DNA from: Kosakonia oryzendophytica
Lineage (GTDB): Bacteria; Pseudomonadota; Gammaproteobacteria; Enterobacterales; Enterobacteriaceae
Direction of reading: 5' to 3'
NCBI RefSeq assembly: GCF_900094925.1
Contig: NZ_FMAY01000012.1
Coordinates: forward strand, 78,218 to 142,217
DNA: 64,000 bases
The notes below the pieces were generated by a model. The model worked only from the letters and a program-made list of their open reading frames with translations, ran no database searches and had not been told where the DNA came from. The translations under genes and the position numbers were made by a program. Shown here piece after piece: positions 34,097-42,658 of the stretch. The stretch's first letter is position 1; every line of letters starts with the position of its first letter.

Positions 34097-34522
34097 GTGT
34101 GTTTCCGCTTCGCTGCAGCGCTTTTTCGCGCCATGTGATGAGTTCGCTCAGGCTCAGGGGATAGAGCTCTGACGGCGGCCAGTGAAAAATCACCGCGATA
34201 TCCGCCATCAGATCGTCAACCGACAGGTTCGCCGGAAAGCTTACCGTGCCGAAGCCGGTGACAAAAAACCAACCACCTTGCCGGCCAGCGCCACCATATC
34301 CACCAGGTCCAGCGCGCTCACTTCCTGCTCGGTAAGCGACGGCGAGGTAATGCGCGGCAACACTTTGATCAGCGCATCCACTTCGGCATTCGCCACTGCC
34401 GCCAGGCTCACGCCACGCAGCGTGCCGGCGTTCGGTTTCATCAGGGTAATAACAGTAATGCTCTGTTCGCCGCGTGTGATCGGGTTTTCCAGGGTGATGA
34501 CGTTGTCAGTTTCGTTGCTCAT
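34089..34522 (-). CDS. E: Tail assembly chaperones gpE and gpE+E' (programmed -1 frameshift)
   Basis: The zero-frame product gpE is 93 aa (34241-34522; MSNETDNVITLENPITRGEQ ... VVGFLSPASAR). Near its end the slippery heptamer T TTT TTG (34268-34262 on the minus strand) allows a -1 shift. The new frame runs on as FVTGFGTVSFPANLSVDDL, MADIAVIFHWPPSELYPLSL and ends SGNTHE at 34089, the P2 GpE' family domain. P2 uses the same shift to make two chaperones that load the tape measure. The E' stop overlaps the T start. Confidence 0.9.
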
Positions 34523-34584
34523 GAGTTCCTCGTGGTTCCATTAGCGGGGGAAGAACCGGCCAGCGAGGCTGACCGGGATGCGCA

Positions 34585-35103
34585 TTACAGGCCGATATTG
34601 CGGCGGTGCTGCTCGAGGCGGTCTACGCCGTTGACTTTTTCGATCATGTTAACGGTGTCGATTTCCACCAGTTCCTTGCCATCCATCGTCAGTTTGAAAT
34701 AAGTGCAAACGACGGAGATTTTGGATTCGGTGTCTTCGCCCACTTTGTTTTCGCCTGTGTCGATCTCTTTCTGGCGACCACGCATGACCACTTCGACTGC
34801 CACCGTTTCACCGGTGTCGTCGCGCTGGTAGGAACCGGCGAAACGCACAGGGACGGCGTCTGCGCTGGTTGCGCCATACAGTTCCCAGATAGCCGTATCC
34901 GGGAAACCGCCCAGCGTCCACTCCATCGACATGGCGTCGTCATCCAGCCCCATATCGACAGGCGCGACACCACTCATGCCTGCGCCGCGGTAGTTTTCCA
35001 GCTTGCGGGTCAGTTTCGGCAGCGTGATGGATTTGGCGATCCCCTGATAGCTGTAGCCATTGAGGAACACGTTCATGTATTTCAGTTTTCTCGGCATTGC
35101 CAT
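34585..35103 (-). CDS. FII: Tail tube protein gpFII
   Basis: The 172-aa protein (MAMPRKLKYMNVFLNGYSYQ ... EKVNGVDRLEQHRRNIGL) has the same length as P2 FII and is highly similar. It polymerises into the inner tail tube. It lies 12 bases downstream of the sheath gene. Confidence 0.97.
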   Translation of the reverse strand: MAMPRKLKYMNVFLNGYSYQGIAKSITLPKLTRKLENYRGAGMSGVAPVDMGLDDDAMSMEWTLGGFPDTAIWELYGATSADAVPVRFAGSYQRDDTGETVAVEVVMRGRQKEIDTGENKVGEDTESKISVVCTYFKLTMDGKELVEIDTVNMIEKVNGVDRLEQHRRNIGL

Positions 35104-35115
35104 TTATCAGGTTCC

Positions 35116-36297
35116 TTAATTGCTGTTGACCGAGGAGACCAGATTCACCAGGTACTTATCGGTGATGCGCTGGCGTAAGGTCAGGTTTTCCAGTGGCGGC
35201 ACCGGCGTATAGTCGTAATCGATATACAGTTTCCCGGCTTTCAGGGTGACGGCATCGTTGGCGGTTTCGTCGAACCAGCAGGTGGCATCCACGATGTACC
35301 CGTTGCTTTTCAGCTCGCGGAACTTCGCATTAATGCCTTCGATGATGTCGCGGATAAGCGTTGCGGTGATCGGTTTGTCCACCGCCCACATATGCGCATC
35401 GGCCATGGTGTCGGCGATAACCTGCGCGGTGCGGGTGTAGTTTTCAAACAGGAACAGCGGATCATCGGAGCAGGTGCGGTTGCCCCAGAAGCGGAAACCG
35501 TCTTTGCGGATAAGCGTGGTCACGCCAGCCGCGTTGAGCAGATCCGCGTCGGTACCGGATTCCTGCAAATCCCAGAACACCGGAGTACTGATGCCGGTCA
35601 CACCGTTAACGCCAACGTTGGACAGGGTTTTGTGCCAGCCAACGGACTGGTCGATGTAAGCACGCAGACCCAGCGCGCGGGCAGTAGCGTAGGCGGTGGA
35701 AGTCGCGTTCGCGACGGTATCCCAGGCGAGGAAATCTGGCCAGATCACCATCAGCTCACGCTGGCTGAAGTTTTCGCGATACTTCATTGCATCGGAAAGG
35801 GTTTTGCAGCCCCAGGCACTGACATAGCCGAAGGCGCGCAGTTTCTGGCAGACAGAGGCCAGTGCGGTGGCGACTTCCTGGGTGTCATAACCCGGAACGC
35901 CAAGAATACGCGGTTTCACGCCGGTTACCGCTTCAGCGGTCAGCAGTGCTTTCAGGCCAGTGTATTTACCGTTTGCATCGGTGGTGCCGATGATATTGGA
36001 AATGGTCTGCGCCTGCGCGGTGTCGCCCGTGCCTTCCGCAACGCGCACCACAACGATGACCGGTTTCGCCTGGTCAGCAATGGCTTGCAGAGAAGAGGAG
36101 AGCGTACCTTTGACGCCCGCTTTCGCAATGGCGCTCTGCACGCTGGTGATCAGCACTGGTTCATTAAGGGGGAACATCTCAGCGTCTGCATCGCTGGCGG
36201 TACATACCATGCCGACAATGGCCGTTGAGACAGTGGAAATGACGCGTGTGCCGTCGTTGATTTCGACGACCTGGACGCCATGATGATAGTCACTCAT
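35116..36297 (-). CDS. FI: Contractile tail sheath protein gpFI
   Basis: The 393-aa protein (MSDYHHGVQVVEINDGTRVIS ... ITDKYLVNLVSSVNSN) matches P2 FI (395 aa), with IRKDGFRFWGNRTCSDDPLFLFENYTR and the C-terminal sheath domain. It forms the contractile outer sheath. It heads the FI-FII-E-T-U-D unit, with a late-promoter motif about 75 bases upstream. Confidence 0.97.
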   Translation of the reverse strand: MSDYHHGVQVVEINDGTRVISTVSTAIVGMVCTASDADAEMFPLNEPVLITSVQSAIAKAGVKGTLSSSLQAIADQAKPVIVVVRVAEGTGDTAQAQTISNIIGTTDANGKYTGLKALLTAEAVTGVKPRILGVPGYDTQEVATALASVCQKLRAFGYVSAWGCKTLSDAMKYRENFSQRELMVIWPDFLAWDTVANATSTAYATARALGLRAYIDQSVGWHKTLSNVGVNGVTGISTPVFWDLQESGTDADLLNAAGVTTLIRKDGFRFWGNRTCSDDPLFLFENYTRTAQVIADTMADAHMWAVDKPITATLIRDIIEGINAKFRELKSNGYIVDATCWFDETANDAVTLKAGKLYIDYDYTPVPPLENLTLRQRITDKYLVNLVSSVNSN

Positions 36298-36369
36298 CCG
36301 TTTAACTCCGTGGTTTTGGGGTGAGTGCTATTCTCCAGGGCGGCGGGGTCGGGCGCTATTTATCGGCGT

Positions 36370-36387
36370 TGGGGCTGGGCTGAAACA
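36370..36387 (-). promoter_or_regulatory. Late-promoter (Ogr) motif before FI
   Basis: Read leftward: GTTGTTTCAGCCCAGCCCCA, i.e. TGT-N12-CCA, similar to the other late motifs in the prophage. Centred 82 bases from the FI start, it predicts a transcript start about 26 bases before FI by the -55 rule. Confidence 0.55.
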
Positions 36388-36399
36388 ACAGTGACGGGC

Positions 36400-36424
36400 A
36401 AAAAAAAACGGGCCGCAGCCCGTT
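36400..36424 (-). terminator. Terminator ending fibre cassette 3
   Basis: Read leftward, AACGGGCTGCGGCCCGTT forms a hairpin followed by eight T residues, just after the stop of the fibre assembly gene at 36430. Confidence 0.85.
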
Positions 36425-36429
36425 CGGTT

Positions 36430-36861
36430 TTATTCCGGCAGCGCGGGCCAACTGATATCCGGCGCGGTAGCGGTGTCGATCGCGGTTACGCTATCGATGT
36501 AATCTATCCAGTTATTGAGTTGCGCGGTTTCGTTGTCTGCGAGTTTCCGTCCCATTAATAACTTCGTCTGCCAGATAACAATTTTTGCGGTGGCGGCATT
36601 GAGCAGAAGCGTTTTATGCTGATCCGCCAACGCTTTTTCCTCCTCTGAGGACAGCGGTGGAATATCAACCCACGCCGGACGCCCATCAACCGCGCCGAGT
36701 TGTTTACCATTTGGCGGGGTCTGGCACCAATAGGCGCTGACTTCTGCATCGGTTGCTTCGACAGCATCAACCGGCCATGTCTCGTTGTTATAGGTCCCGT
36801 CATCTTTCCATGCTGCTGGAATAAACGCATTCATAGCGGGAGAAAAAAAGGCTGTTGTCAT
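36430..36861 (-). CDS. G: Tail fibre assembly chaperone, cassette 3
   Basis: The 143-aa protein (MTTAFFSPAMNAFIPAAWKDDG ... ATAKIVIWQTKLLMGRKLADN, LNNWIDYIDSVTAIDTATAPDISWPALPE) belongs to the tail-fibre assembly family (P2 gpG, T4 gp38-like). The start at 36861 is the family start; an upstream ATG would overlap the fibre gene. It probably trimerises or protects the fibre encoded directly upstream. Confidence 0.9.
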   Translation of the reverse strand: MTTAFFSPAMNAFIPAAWKDDGTYNNETWPVDAVEATDAEVSAYWCQTPPNGKQLGAVDGRPAWVDIPPLSSEEEKALADQHKTLLLNAATAKIVIWQTKLLMGRKLADNETAQLNNWIDYIDSVTAIDTATAPDISWPALPE

Positions 36862-36862
36862 A

Positions 36863-37786
36863 TTAATACCCCAATGCAAAGGTAAATGCGCCATACACGC
36901 CCGGCGTGCCGTTTATCCGCAGATGAAAATTGGTCATCACTCTCGGGTCAGGATCTGAAACGTTATTAAAGGAGATAGTCGGGTAATCTGTCCCTGCCAC
37001 ACCCAGACGTTTAAAGGTTCCCCAAACCCCGAGCCGCTGGTTTGGAAACGGTGTGGGGTGTGTCCAGGTGGCGTCTCCGCTGGCATTGGACATGACATTC
37101 CCCCACTGGATAATCAGTCCGCCGGGTTTATCGGGAATCCGAATGTAATCAGATTGGGTAAAGCTGGCTTTAGGCAACAACGCGGAAATCAATGCTTCAA
37201 TCCCCAGGTTTTTAACCGCCGCAGCGACGGCTGCGGGGCCCGAATCGGCTATCTCTTTCAGTGACTGGGAAATTTGCAAATACTGGCTGTGCGGGTTGGA
37301 GGCTTTAATATGATCGCTAAGTTGGTCGTCCACGTACTGACGACTGGCGAGCGCCACCGTGGCATCCACTTTTAAGGTGATGGCCGACGTATTCGAAATC
37401 GTCAGCACCATGCGGATGGTTTGCGTGCGGCCACTGCCTTCATCCAGTTGCGGTTTATAGGTTTCCGGGCAGTTCGCCACGGCCACCAGTACCCCAGCAT
37501 CGTCGTAGAGACCCATTTCGCGGATCCAGAAGCCGCCTTCATTTTCCGGAATAATTTGCTCGGCGATAATCTGGTTACTGTTGATGCTATCCACCATCAG
37601 CACATTCAGTGCACCGATGCGTTTCTGGTTCACCAGGCTGGTTTGCGTGGCGTTCGGTGAGGGCAGCGTGCCATTACCGTCGCCAACTGCCATGCGGGTA
37701 ATGTTAAGCCGGGTGCCTTGCGCCGTGGCGGCCGCCAGCTTCGCTGCTCCCTGATTGGTCAGAATGGCATAATATTTCGCAGTCAT
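36863..37786 (-). CDS. H: Tail fibre protein 3, gp53-like tip
   Basis: The 307-aa protein starts MTAKYYAILTNQGAAKLAAA at 37786. Residues 1-180 share the N-terminal fibre domain of the other two fibres (NQKRIGALNVLMVDSINSNQIIAEQIIPENEGGFWIREMGLYDD). The C-terminal 110 residues differ, lacking the collar domain and ending in a gp53-like beta domain (YIRIPDKPGGLIIQWG ... GTPGVYGAFTFALGY). A different tip implies a different receptor. P2 gpH is about twice as long. Confidence 0.9.
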   Translation of the reverse strand: MTAKYYAILTNQGAAKLAAATAQGTRLNITRMAVGDGNGTLPSPNATQTSLVNQKRIGALNVLMVDSINSNQIIAEQIIPENEGGFWIREMGLYDDAGVLVAVANCPETYKPQLDEGSGRTQTIRMVLTISNTSAITLKVDATVALASRQYVDDQLSDHIKASNPHSQYLQISQSLKEIADSGPAAVAAAVKNLGIEALISALLPKASFTQSDYIRIPDKPGGLIIQWGNVMSNASGDATWTHPTPFPNQRLGVWGTFKRLGVAGTDYPTISFNNVSDPDPRVMTNFHLRINGTPGVYGAFTFALGY

Positions 37787-37861
37787 GCGTTCACTCTCGG
37801 TTATCGGATAAGTAAACGACATTGTCCGGTGCAGATGTGGGAGGGGGCTATCGGTCGGGGT

Positions 37862-37879
37862 TGGCTGCGGTCTGGTACA
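37862..37879 (-). promoter_or_regulatory. Late-promoter (Ogr) motif before fibre cassette 3
   Basis: Read leftward: GTTGTACCAGACCGCAGCCA, TGT-N12-CCA, about 84 bases before the fibre start at 37786. It lies directly upstream of the terminator of cassette 2, so cassette 3 is a separate unit. Confidence 0.55.
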
Positions 37880-37887
37880 ACCCGGCA

Positions 37888-37910
37888 TAAAAAACGGGCC
37901 GAAGCCCGTT
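37888..37910 (-). terminator. Terminator ending fibre cassette 2
   Basis: Read leftward, AACGGGCTTCGGCCCGTT is a hairpin followed by T residues, just beyond the stop of the assembly gene at 37916. Confidence 0.85.
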
Positions 37911-37915
37911 GCGTA

Positions 37916-38512
37916 TTATGCCGGTTGCACAGGCCAGCTGATATCCGGTGCCTGCGCGCTATCCATTGCCTGCACGGCATCAATATAATCCATCCAGGCG
38001 ATCAGCCGCGCTTTATTAGCATCGCTAATGCGGCCCAGTTGCAGGGCCGTCTGCCACAGGCTGATGGTGTTTTTCGCTTCATTCAGCAACTGCGTTTTTT
38101 TCTGCTCTGCGCTGGCTATTTGCGCGGCATGCTGTGCGGCGCTGTTGGTGACCCAGGTGCTGCCGTTCCACTTATCGTACGGCGTTGCCGGGGCAAGCGT
38201 GGTCACGTTCGCCGGGTAATCACCCAGCGTGGTAATAGACGTTTTTTCACCGCTTTCGAGATTATAAACGGTTTCGCCGCGATGATCGGCAACGTATTGC
38301 CAACTGCGGCCATCGGTCGCGCAGCACACCGCGAAACCGTTTTTCGCCGCCAGCGGTGGTTCAACGGTCGAATTGCCGGGAATACCCACGCCAATCGCCA
38401 GGTACTCTACCGACGTAGAGTAGTATTCGCGTGTCTCACCATCAAAGTTATAGACAGTGATCTCCCCGGCAGCGGTGGCAATCAGGTTCTGGTTCAGCGT
38501 TGCTTGCGACAT
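37916..38512 (-). CDS. G: Tail fibre assembly chaperone, cassette 2
   Basis: The 198-aa protein has an N-terminal 115-residue extension (MSQATLNQNLIATAAGEITVYNFDG ... REYYSTSVEYLAIGVGIPGNST) before the conserved assembly domain (KNTISLWQTALQLGRISDANKARLIAWMDYIDAVQAMD ... PDISWPVQPA). Its start overlaps the stop of fibre 2 by one base (TAATG), implying coupling. The C-terminal part is similar to the cassette 3 chaperone. Confidence 0.9.
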   Translation of the reverse strand: MSQATLNQNLIATAAGEITVYNFDGETREYYSTSVEYLAIGVGIPGNSTVEPPLAAKNGFAVCCATDGRSWQYVADHRGETVYNLESGEKTSITTLGDYPANVTTLAPATPYDKWNGSTWVTNSAAQHAAQIASAEQKKTQLLNEAKNTISLWQTALQLGRISDANKARLIAWMDYIDAVQAMDSAQAPDISWPVQPA

Positions 38513-39585
38513 TATTGAGCCCTCACGATGTAATTAAATGCAATGTTGCGCGGTCGGTTTTCTGCCGCGGTAGGGACGGAGAGTGAGGCGTTAACACCAA
38601 TTCCATATCCGTTAGCCAGGGTTTCTGACGATCCCCCGCCTTGTGGCATTCCCATTCCGTATAAAATCCCGCTGACATGTTGCTCGAATCCGTAGGGGGC
38701 AACACAAGGAATCGACCCCACCAGGTTGCGGATAGCGTCTCCTTGTGCAGTTAATAACGCTCTTCCTGCATCTACCCCACGTCCATCATCCCAGCCACGA
38801 AGAAATTCCCCACGTAGATCCGGCAGTACGCCAGAAGGGTAGGCTGCAGCCAGCCTTGGGAATTGCACTTTATCGAACGTGGCACCGTTGCACTTGAACC
38901 AACCGCCCGGCGGTGTTGCCTGCGGCCAGGCGACTGGCGCGCCGACAGGAAGAATGCCGTCATAATCGGCGATAACATCACGCACATATTTGGTGTTGGC
39001 GATTTGCTGCCCGTAGTTGCTGACAGGAGTATTGGGCACGGTCGGCGCGCCGGTGAATACCGGGCTGGCAAGCGGCGCATACTGAGTGTGCGGGTTGCTG
39101 GCCTTAATATGATTATTCATCAGGTCGTCAGCGTACTGGCGTGTGGCCAGCACCACCGACGGGTCAATTTTGAGGGTGACCGCCGCCGTTGACGAGACCA
39201 CCACCACCATGCGAATCGTCTGCGTACGCCCGCTGCCTTCCTGCATCTGCGGCTTATAGGTTTCCGGGCAGTTGGCAATGGCAATCAGCACGCCGTCGTC
39301 ATCATATAGGCCGATTTCGCGGATCCAGTAACCCCCTTCGGTTTCAGGAATCACCTGCTCGGCAATAATCTGGTTGGCATTGCTGGGGTCAACAGAAAGC
39401 CGGTTCAGCGGCGCAATACGTTTCTGGTTAATCAGTTTCGTTTGCGAAGCATCGGGGGTCGGCAACACGCCGTTGGCATCGCCGATCGCCATCTGCGTAA
39501 GAGTAAGTTTTGTGCCTAGCGCCGTTGCGTTCGCCAGCTTCGCTGCACCCTGACTGGTCAGAATGGCAAAATATTTTGCGGACAT
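38512..39585 (-). CDS. H: Tail fibre protein 2, collar-domain type
   Basis: The 357-aa protein starts MSAKYFAILTSQGAAKLANAT. The N-terminal domain (residues 1-180) is shared with fibres 1 and 3. It is followed by a phage tail-collar domain (VAWPQATPPGGWFKCNGATFDKVQFPRLAAAYPSGVLPDLRGEFLRGWDDGRG) and a variable tip ending AENRPRNIAFNYIVRAQ. The tip loop (residues 285-340) differs from fibre 1. Confidence 0.92.
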   Translation of the reverse strand: MSAKYFAILTSQGAAKLANATALGTKLTLTQMAIGDANGVLPTPDASQTKLINQKRIAPLNRLSVDPSNANQIIAEQVIPETEGGYWIREIGLYDDDGVLIAIANCPETYKPQMQEGSGRTQTIRMVVVVSSTAAVTLKIDPSVVLATRQYADDLMNNHIKASNPHTQYAPLASPVFTGAPTVPNTPVSNYGQQIANTKYVRDVIADYDGILPVGAPVAWPQATPPGGWFKCNGATFDKVQFPRLAAAYPSGVLPDLRGEFLRGWDDGRGVDAGRALLTAQGDAIRNLVGSIPCVAPYGFEQHVSGILYGMGMPQGGGSSETLANGYGIGVNASLSVPTAAENRPRNIAFNYIVRAQ

Positions 39586-39682
39586 GCGTTAACTCTCTGG
39601 TTGTTTGTGGATGAATGAAACATCGCGGTTAAGACAGGCGTTATTTTCCGTTCAGCCACAGACGAACACCATTTAACCGGGT

Positions 39683-39700
39683 TTATTACGGGCTGACACA
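39683..39700 (-). promoter_or_regulatory. Late-promoter (Ogr) motif before fibre cassette 2
   Basis: Read leftward: GTTGTGTCAGCCCGTAATAA, TGT-N12-TAA, about 105 bases before the fibre start at 39585. It sits between the terminator of fibre 1 and fibre 2. Confidence 0.5.
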
Positions 39701-39711
39701 ACGACGAGGAA

Positions 39712-39736
39712 TAAAAAAAAGCGCCAGATGGCGCTG
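39712..39736 (-). terminator. Terminator after fibre 1
   Basis: Read leftward, AGCGCCATCTGGCGCT is a hairpin followed by eight T residues, 27 bases after the fibre 1 stop. It would end the V-to-fibre-1 unit. Confidence 0.85.
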
Positions 39737-39762
39737 TGTTTAACAGAATGGCAATACGGGCA

Positions 39763-40797
39763 TTACGCTGCCCGGACGATATAGTTAAAAGCAATGTTGC
39801 GTGGGCGGTTTTCAGTTGATGTTGGCACAACGAGCGACGCATCAAATCTGACACCATAGTTAGTGGTTGGAGATACGGACTGGGGCACAGGCGTGATCGT
39901 GTTATTGGTGCCAGAGTTAAAAGTGGCCAGTGCGCCGCTGACACCAGTTGGAATTACCACGCCGTTAGAACCTGATTGATAGGCAATTATTGAGCCAGTG
40001 ATATTGCGAATGGCATCTCCCTGTGCGCTTAACAGCACCCGGTCGGTATCCACCTTGCGCCCATTATCCCAGCCGCGAATAAACTCGCCGCGCAGATCAG
40101 GCAACACGCCAGACGGGTACACCGCTGCCAGCCCAGGCCAGGTGGCTTTATCAAATGCCGCGCCATTGCACAACAGCCAGCCGTCAGGCGGCATTGCCGC
40201 AGGGTAAGGCACCGGCACGCCAATCGGCGTGTAGTAGGCGATATCCGCTACTTTCACGTATTGCGGATGCGGGTTGGCAGCAGCCAGGTGATTCGCCAGC
40301 AGGCTGTCTGTATAGGCTTTCACCTCAATGACTTTATCATCCACATACTTACGCGTGGCCAGCACCACCGCCGGGTCAATGGTCAGCGTCACCGATGACG
40401 GCGACGATACCGCCAATAGCATGCGCACAATTTGCGTGCGACCGCTGCCTTCCTGCATCTGCGGTTTATAGGTCTCCGGGCAGTTGGCGACGGCAACCAG
40501 CGAGCCCTCATCATCATACAGACCGATTTCGCGGATCCAGAAACCGCCCTCGGTTTCCGGAATCACCTGTTCGGCAATAATCTGACTGGCATTGCCGGGA
40601 TCGAGAGTCAGCGTATTCAGTGGCGCAATACGTTTCTGGTTAATCAATGCGGTTTGCGCGGCATCCGGCGTGGGTAATGCGCCGTTAGCATCGCCGACCG
40701 CCATTTGCGTCAGTTTGAGCTGACGGCCAAGCGCGGTAGCGTTCGCCAGTTTCGCCGCCCCCAGGTTGGTCAGAATGGCAAAATATTTGGTGGTCAT
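39763..40797 (-). CDS. H: Tail fibre protein 1, collar-domain type, no chaperone
   Basis: The 344-aa protein starts MTTKYFAILTNLGAAKLANAT at 40797, overlapping the gpI stop. It has the shared N-terminal domain, the collar domain (PAAMPPDGWLLCNGAAFDKATWPGLAAVYPSGVLPDLRGEFIRGWDNG) and a tip that differs from fibre 2 over residues 270-320 (AYQSGSNGVVIPTGVSGALATF). It ends TENRPRNIAFNYIVRAA. No assembly gene follows; a terminator does. It may share the cassette 2 chaperone. Confidence 0.92.
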   Translation of the reverse strand: MTTKYFAILTNLGAAKLANATALGRQLKLTQMAVGDANGALPTPDAAQTALINQKRIAPLNTLTLDPGNASQIIAEQVIPETEGGFWIREIGLYDDEGSLVAVANCPETYKPQMQEGSGRTQIVRMLLAVSSPSSVTLTIDPAVVLATRKYVDDKVIEVKAYTDSLLANHLAAANPHPQYVKVADIAYYTPIGVPVPYPAAMPPDGWLLCNGAAFDKATWPGLAAVYPSGVLPDLRGEFIRGWDNGRKVDTDRVLLSAQGDAIRNITGSIIAYQSGSNGVVIPTGVSGALATFNSGTNNTITPVPQSVSPTTNYGVRFDASLVVPTSTENRPRNIAFNYIVRAA

Positions 40798-41405
40798 GGG
40801 TTAACTCTCAGGTCATCAATCAAATGAACAGCGGAAGCCGGGAAGCTCTCACCGCCAACAACAATCTCTTCCGGCGCGTAGGGGTAAACCGTCAGCTCTT
40901 CACCCAGGTAACAGCCCGCACCGACATAAAACTCACCCTGCGTACTCAGGCTAATATTCAGGCTGGTGAGATGGCGGCTCGCGGGTTTTGCGTCATCAAT
41001 CAACCGCTCCAGCTCCCCGTACATCGCCTCGGTGATGCCGTGATCCTGCACGCCAATCACCAGCTTAAAGGTGCCAGGCTCGGCGTTGTCCTGCCACCAC
41101 TCGCGCAGCTCAATCAGAAAACCGAGCGGTTCGACAACGCGGTGCAGGGCGCTGAGTGTGCCTTTGTGCTGATGAACATAAAAAGAGGCGGCAATCACGT
41201 TGCGTTTGGTGGCTTCCGGCCAGGTGTAATCCCAGCGATCGACCGACAGCGCCCACGCCAGGTAAGGCAGCAGCTCCGCCGGGCATTTTTGCGGGTCCCA
41301 CAAGGTACGCAGCGGCACCGGCACACGTTCGATTTGCGCCGCCGCTGTGGTTGCCGCTACCTCAAGCCCTGAGGAGCCAACCGGTAACAGGCGGTCATCA
41401 TTCAT
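40794..41405 (-). CDS. I: Baseplate protein gpI
   Basis: The 203-aa protein (MNDDRLLPVGSSGLEVAATTAAAQIERVPVPLRTLWDPQKCPAELLPYLAWALSVDRWD) matches P2 gpI, the baseplate component linking fibres. It overlaps J upstream (8 bases) and fibre 1 downstream (4 bases), the normal P2 order J-I-H. Confidence 0.96.
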   Translation of the reverse strand: MNDDRLLPVGSSGLEVAATTAAAQIERVPVPLRTLWDPQKCPAELLPYLAWALSVDRWDYTWPEATKRNVIAASFYVHQHKGTLSALHRVVEPLGFLIELREWWQDNAEPGTFKLVIGVQDHGITEAMYGELERLIDDAKPASRHLTSLNISLSTQGEFYVGAGCYLGEELTVYPYAPEEIVVGGESFPASAVHLIDDLRVNP

Positions 41406-42306
41406 CGGTACCTCCGGCCTGAATGCTCCACGCGGTGCAATACGACGCCTGATGTTTGTCGAGCACCAGATCGCTTTGCGGGGCGCTCAGCTCGACACGC
41501 TGCACGCCTTCAACATGCAGGGCGGCATAAATCGCCGACTGGCGAATGTCGCGGCCAAGTCGGCGCTGGGCATTGATATAGGCTTTCAGTTGCGCTTCGG
41601 CGGCCTGGCGAATCGGTTCGGATTCCGGTCCAGGGTAGAAATAGAGCGTGGCGTTAATCTGGTACGGCACAATCTGTGCGCTTTGCACCGTCACGCGATC
41701 ACCCACCGGGCGCACATCTTCCGCGTTTAGGGCTTTATCGACGATGGCGACCAGTTCGTCGCTGGCGCTGCCATCGCCTTCGCGGGAGAGCACCGACACG
41801 GTGATATACGCCGGATTCGGACTGACCACGGAGATATCCGCCACCCGTCCGTCGGCGCTGCGCCCGTGGTATTCATACGCGCCCACCGGCCCGGCGACGC
41901 TTAATCCTTCAAACGCCTGCTGCGCGCGCAGACGCAGATCCTTATCGGACTCCATCACGGCGGCGGTCGGCGGAAGGGTGCTGTCATCCGCCGGGGTGAT
42001 GGTCAGACGCGCGGTGTTGCTGTTGGCGGCAACCACATCGAGGTCATTCCCGGCGGCGTAGGCCAGCATCACCGCGCGTGCGGCTTCGTTGACGCGCTGG
42101 CGCCACATCACTTCGCGGTAGGCGTTCTCTTCAAGAAACTTGGTCAACGGCTCAGATTCCAGCGCCAGCGTACGGGCGATTGCCTCTTGCTCATCCGTTG
42201 GAAACAGGGAAATCAGCGTTGCTTTACGCGCATCGAGGATAGTTTCGTAATTCAGCTCCTCGACCACGTCCGGCGCAGGAAGCTGGCTCAGATCGATAAT
42301 CGGCAT
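41398..42306 (-). CDS. J: Baseplate wedge protein gpJ
   Basis: The 302-aa protein (MPIIDLSQLPAPDVVEELNYETIL ... TKFLEENAYREVMWRQRVNEAARAVMLAYAAGNDLD) is a P2 gpJ/T4 gp6-type baseplate wedge, the same length as P2 J. It lies 4 bases after W. Confidence 0.96.
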   Translation of the reverse strand: MPIIDLSQLPAPDVVEELNYETILDARKATLISLFPTDEQEAIARTLALESEPLTKFLEENAYREVMWRQRVNEAARAVMLAYAAGNDLDVVAANSNTARLTITPADDSTLPPTAAVMESDKDLRLRAQQAFEGLSVAGPVGAYEYHGRSADGRVADISVVSPNPAYITVSVLSREGDGSASDELVAIVDKALNAEDVRPVGDRVTVQSAQIVPYQINATLYFYPGPESEPIRQAAEAQLKAYINAQRRLGRDIRQSAIYAALHVEGVQRVELSAPQSDLVLDKHQASYCTAWSIQAGGTDE

Positions 42307-42310
42307 GGTT

Positions 42311-42658
42311 TTAACTCACAGGAAGGGTTAACGAAAGGGATTCACCGGTGCTGGCAAGCTGGCCGGTCAGGTTGACAATCATTTTGCCGTCGAACTGGCG
42401 CTCAACGGTCACCGCGCTGACGCGGATGCGCGGCTCCCATTTCAGCAGCGCCATATAGCACGCCGCCTGAATTTGCAGTGCCAGCGCCGGGGTTTGCGGC
42501 TGGTCGATCATCTCAAACAATTGCGAGCCGTAATCGCGGCGCATCACCCGCGAGCCAATCGGCGTACGCAGGATGTCGCTGATGCTCTGGCGGATATGCG
42601 CAGTGTCGGTCAGGCTCGCGCCAGTGGTGCGGTTTAACCCGCTGTAACGAACTGTCAT
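42311..42658 (-). CDS. W: Baseplate wedge protein gpW
   Basis: The 115-aa protein (HIRQSISDILRTPIGSRVMRRDYGSQLFEMIDQPQTP ... KWEPRIRVSAVTVE) is the gpW/gp25-like baseplate protein, the P2 length. It overlaps V by 4 bases. Confidence 0.96.
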   Translation of the reverse strand: MTVRYSGLNRTTGASLTDTAHIRQSISDILRTPIGSRVMRRDYGSQLFEMIDQPQTPALALQIQAACYMALLKWEPRIRVSAVTVERQFDGKMIVNLTGQLASTGESLSLTLPVS

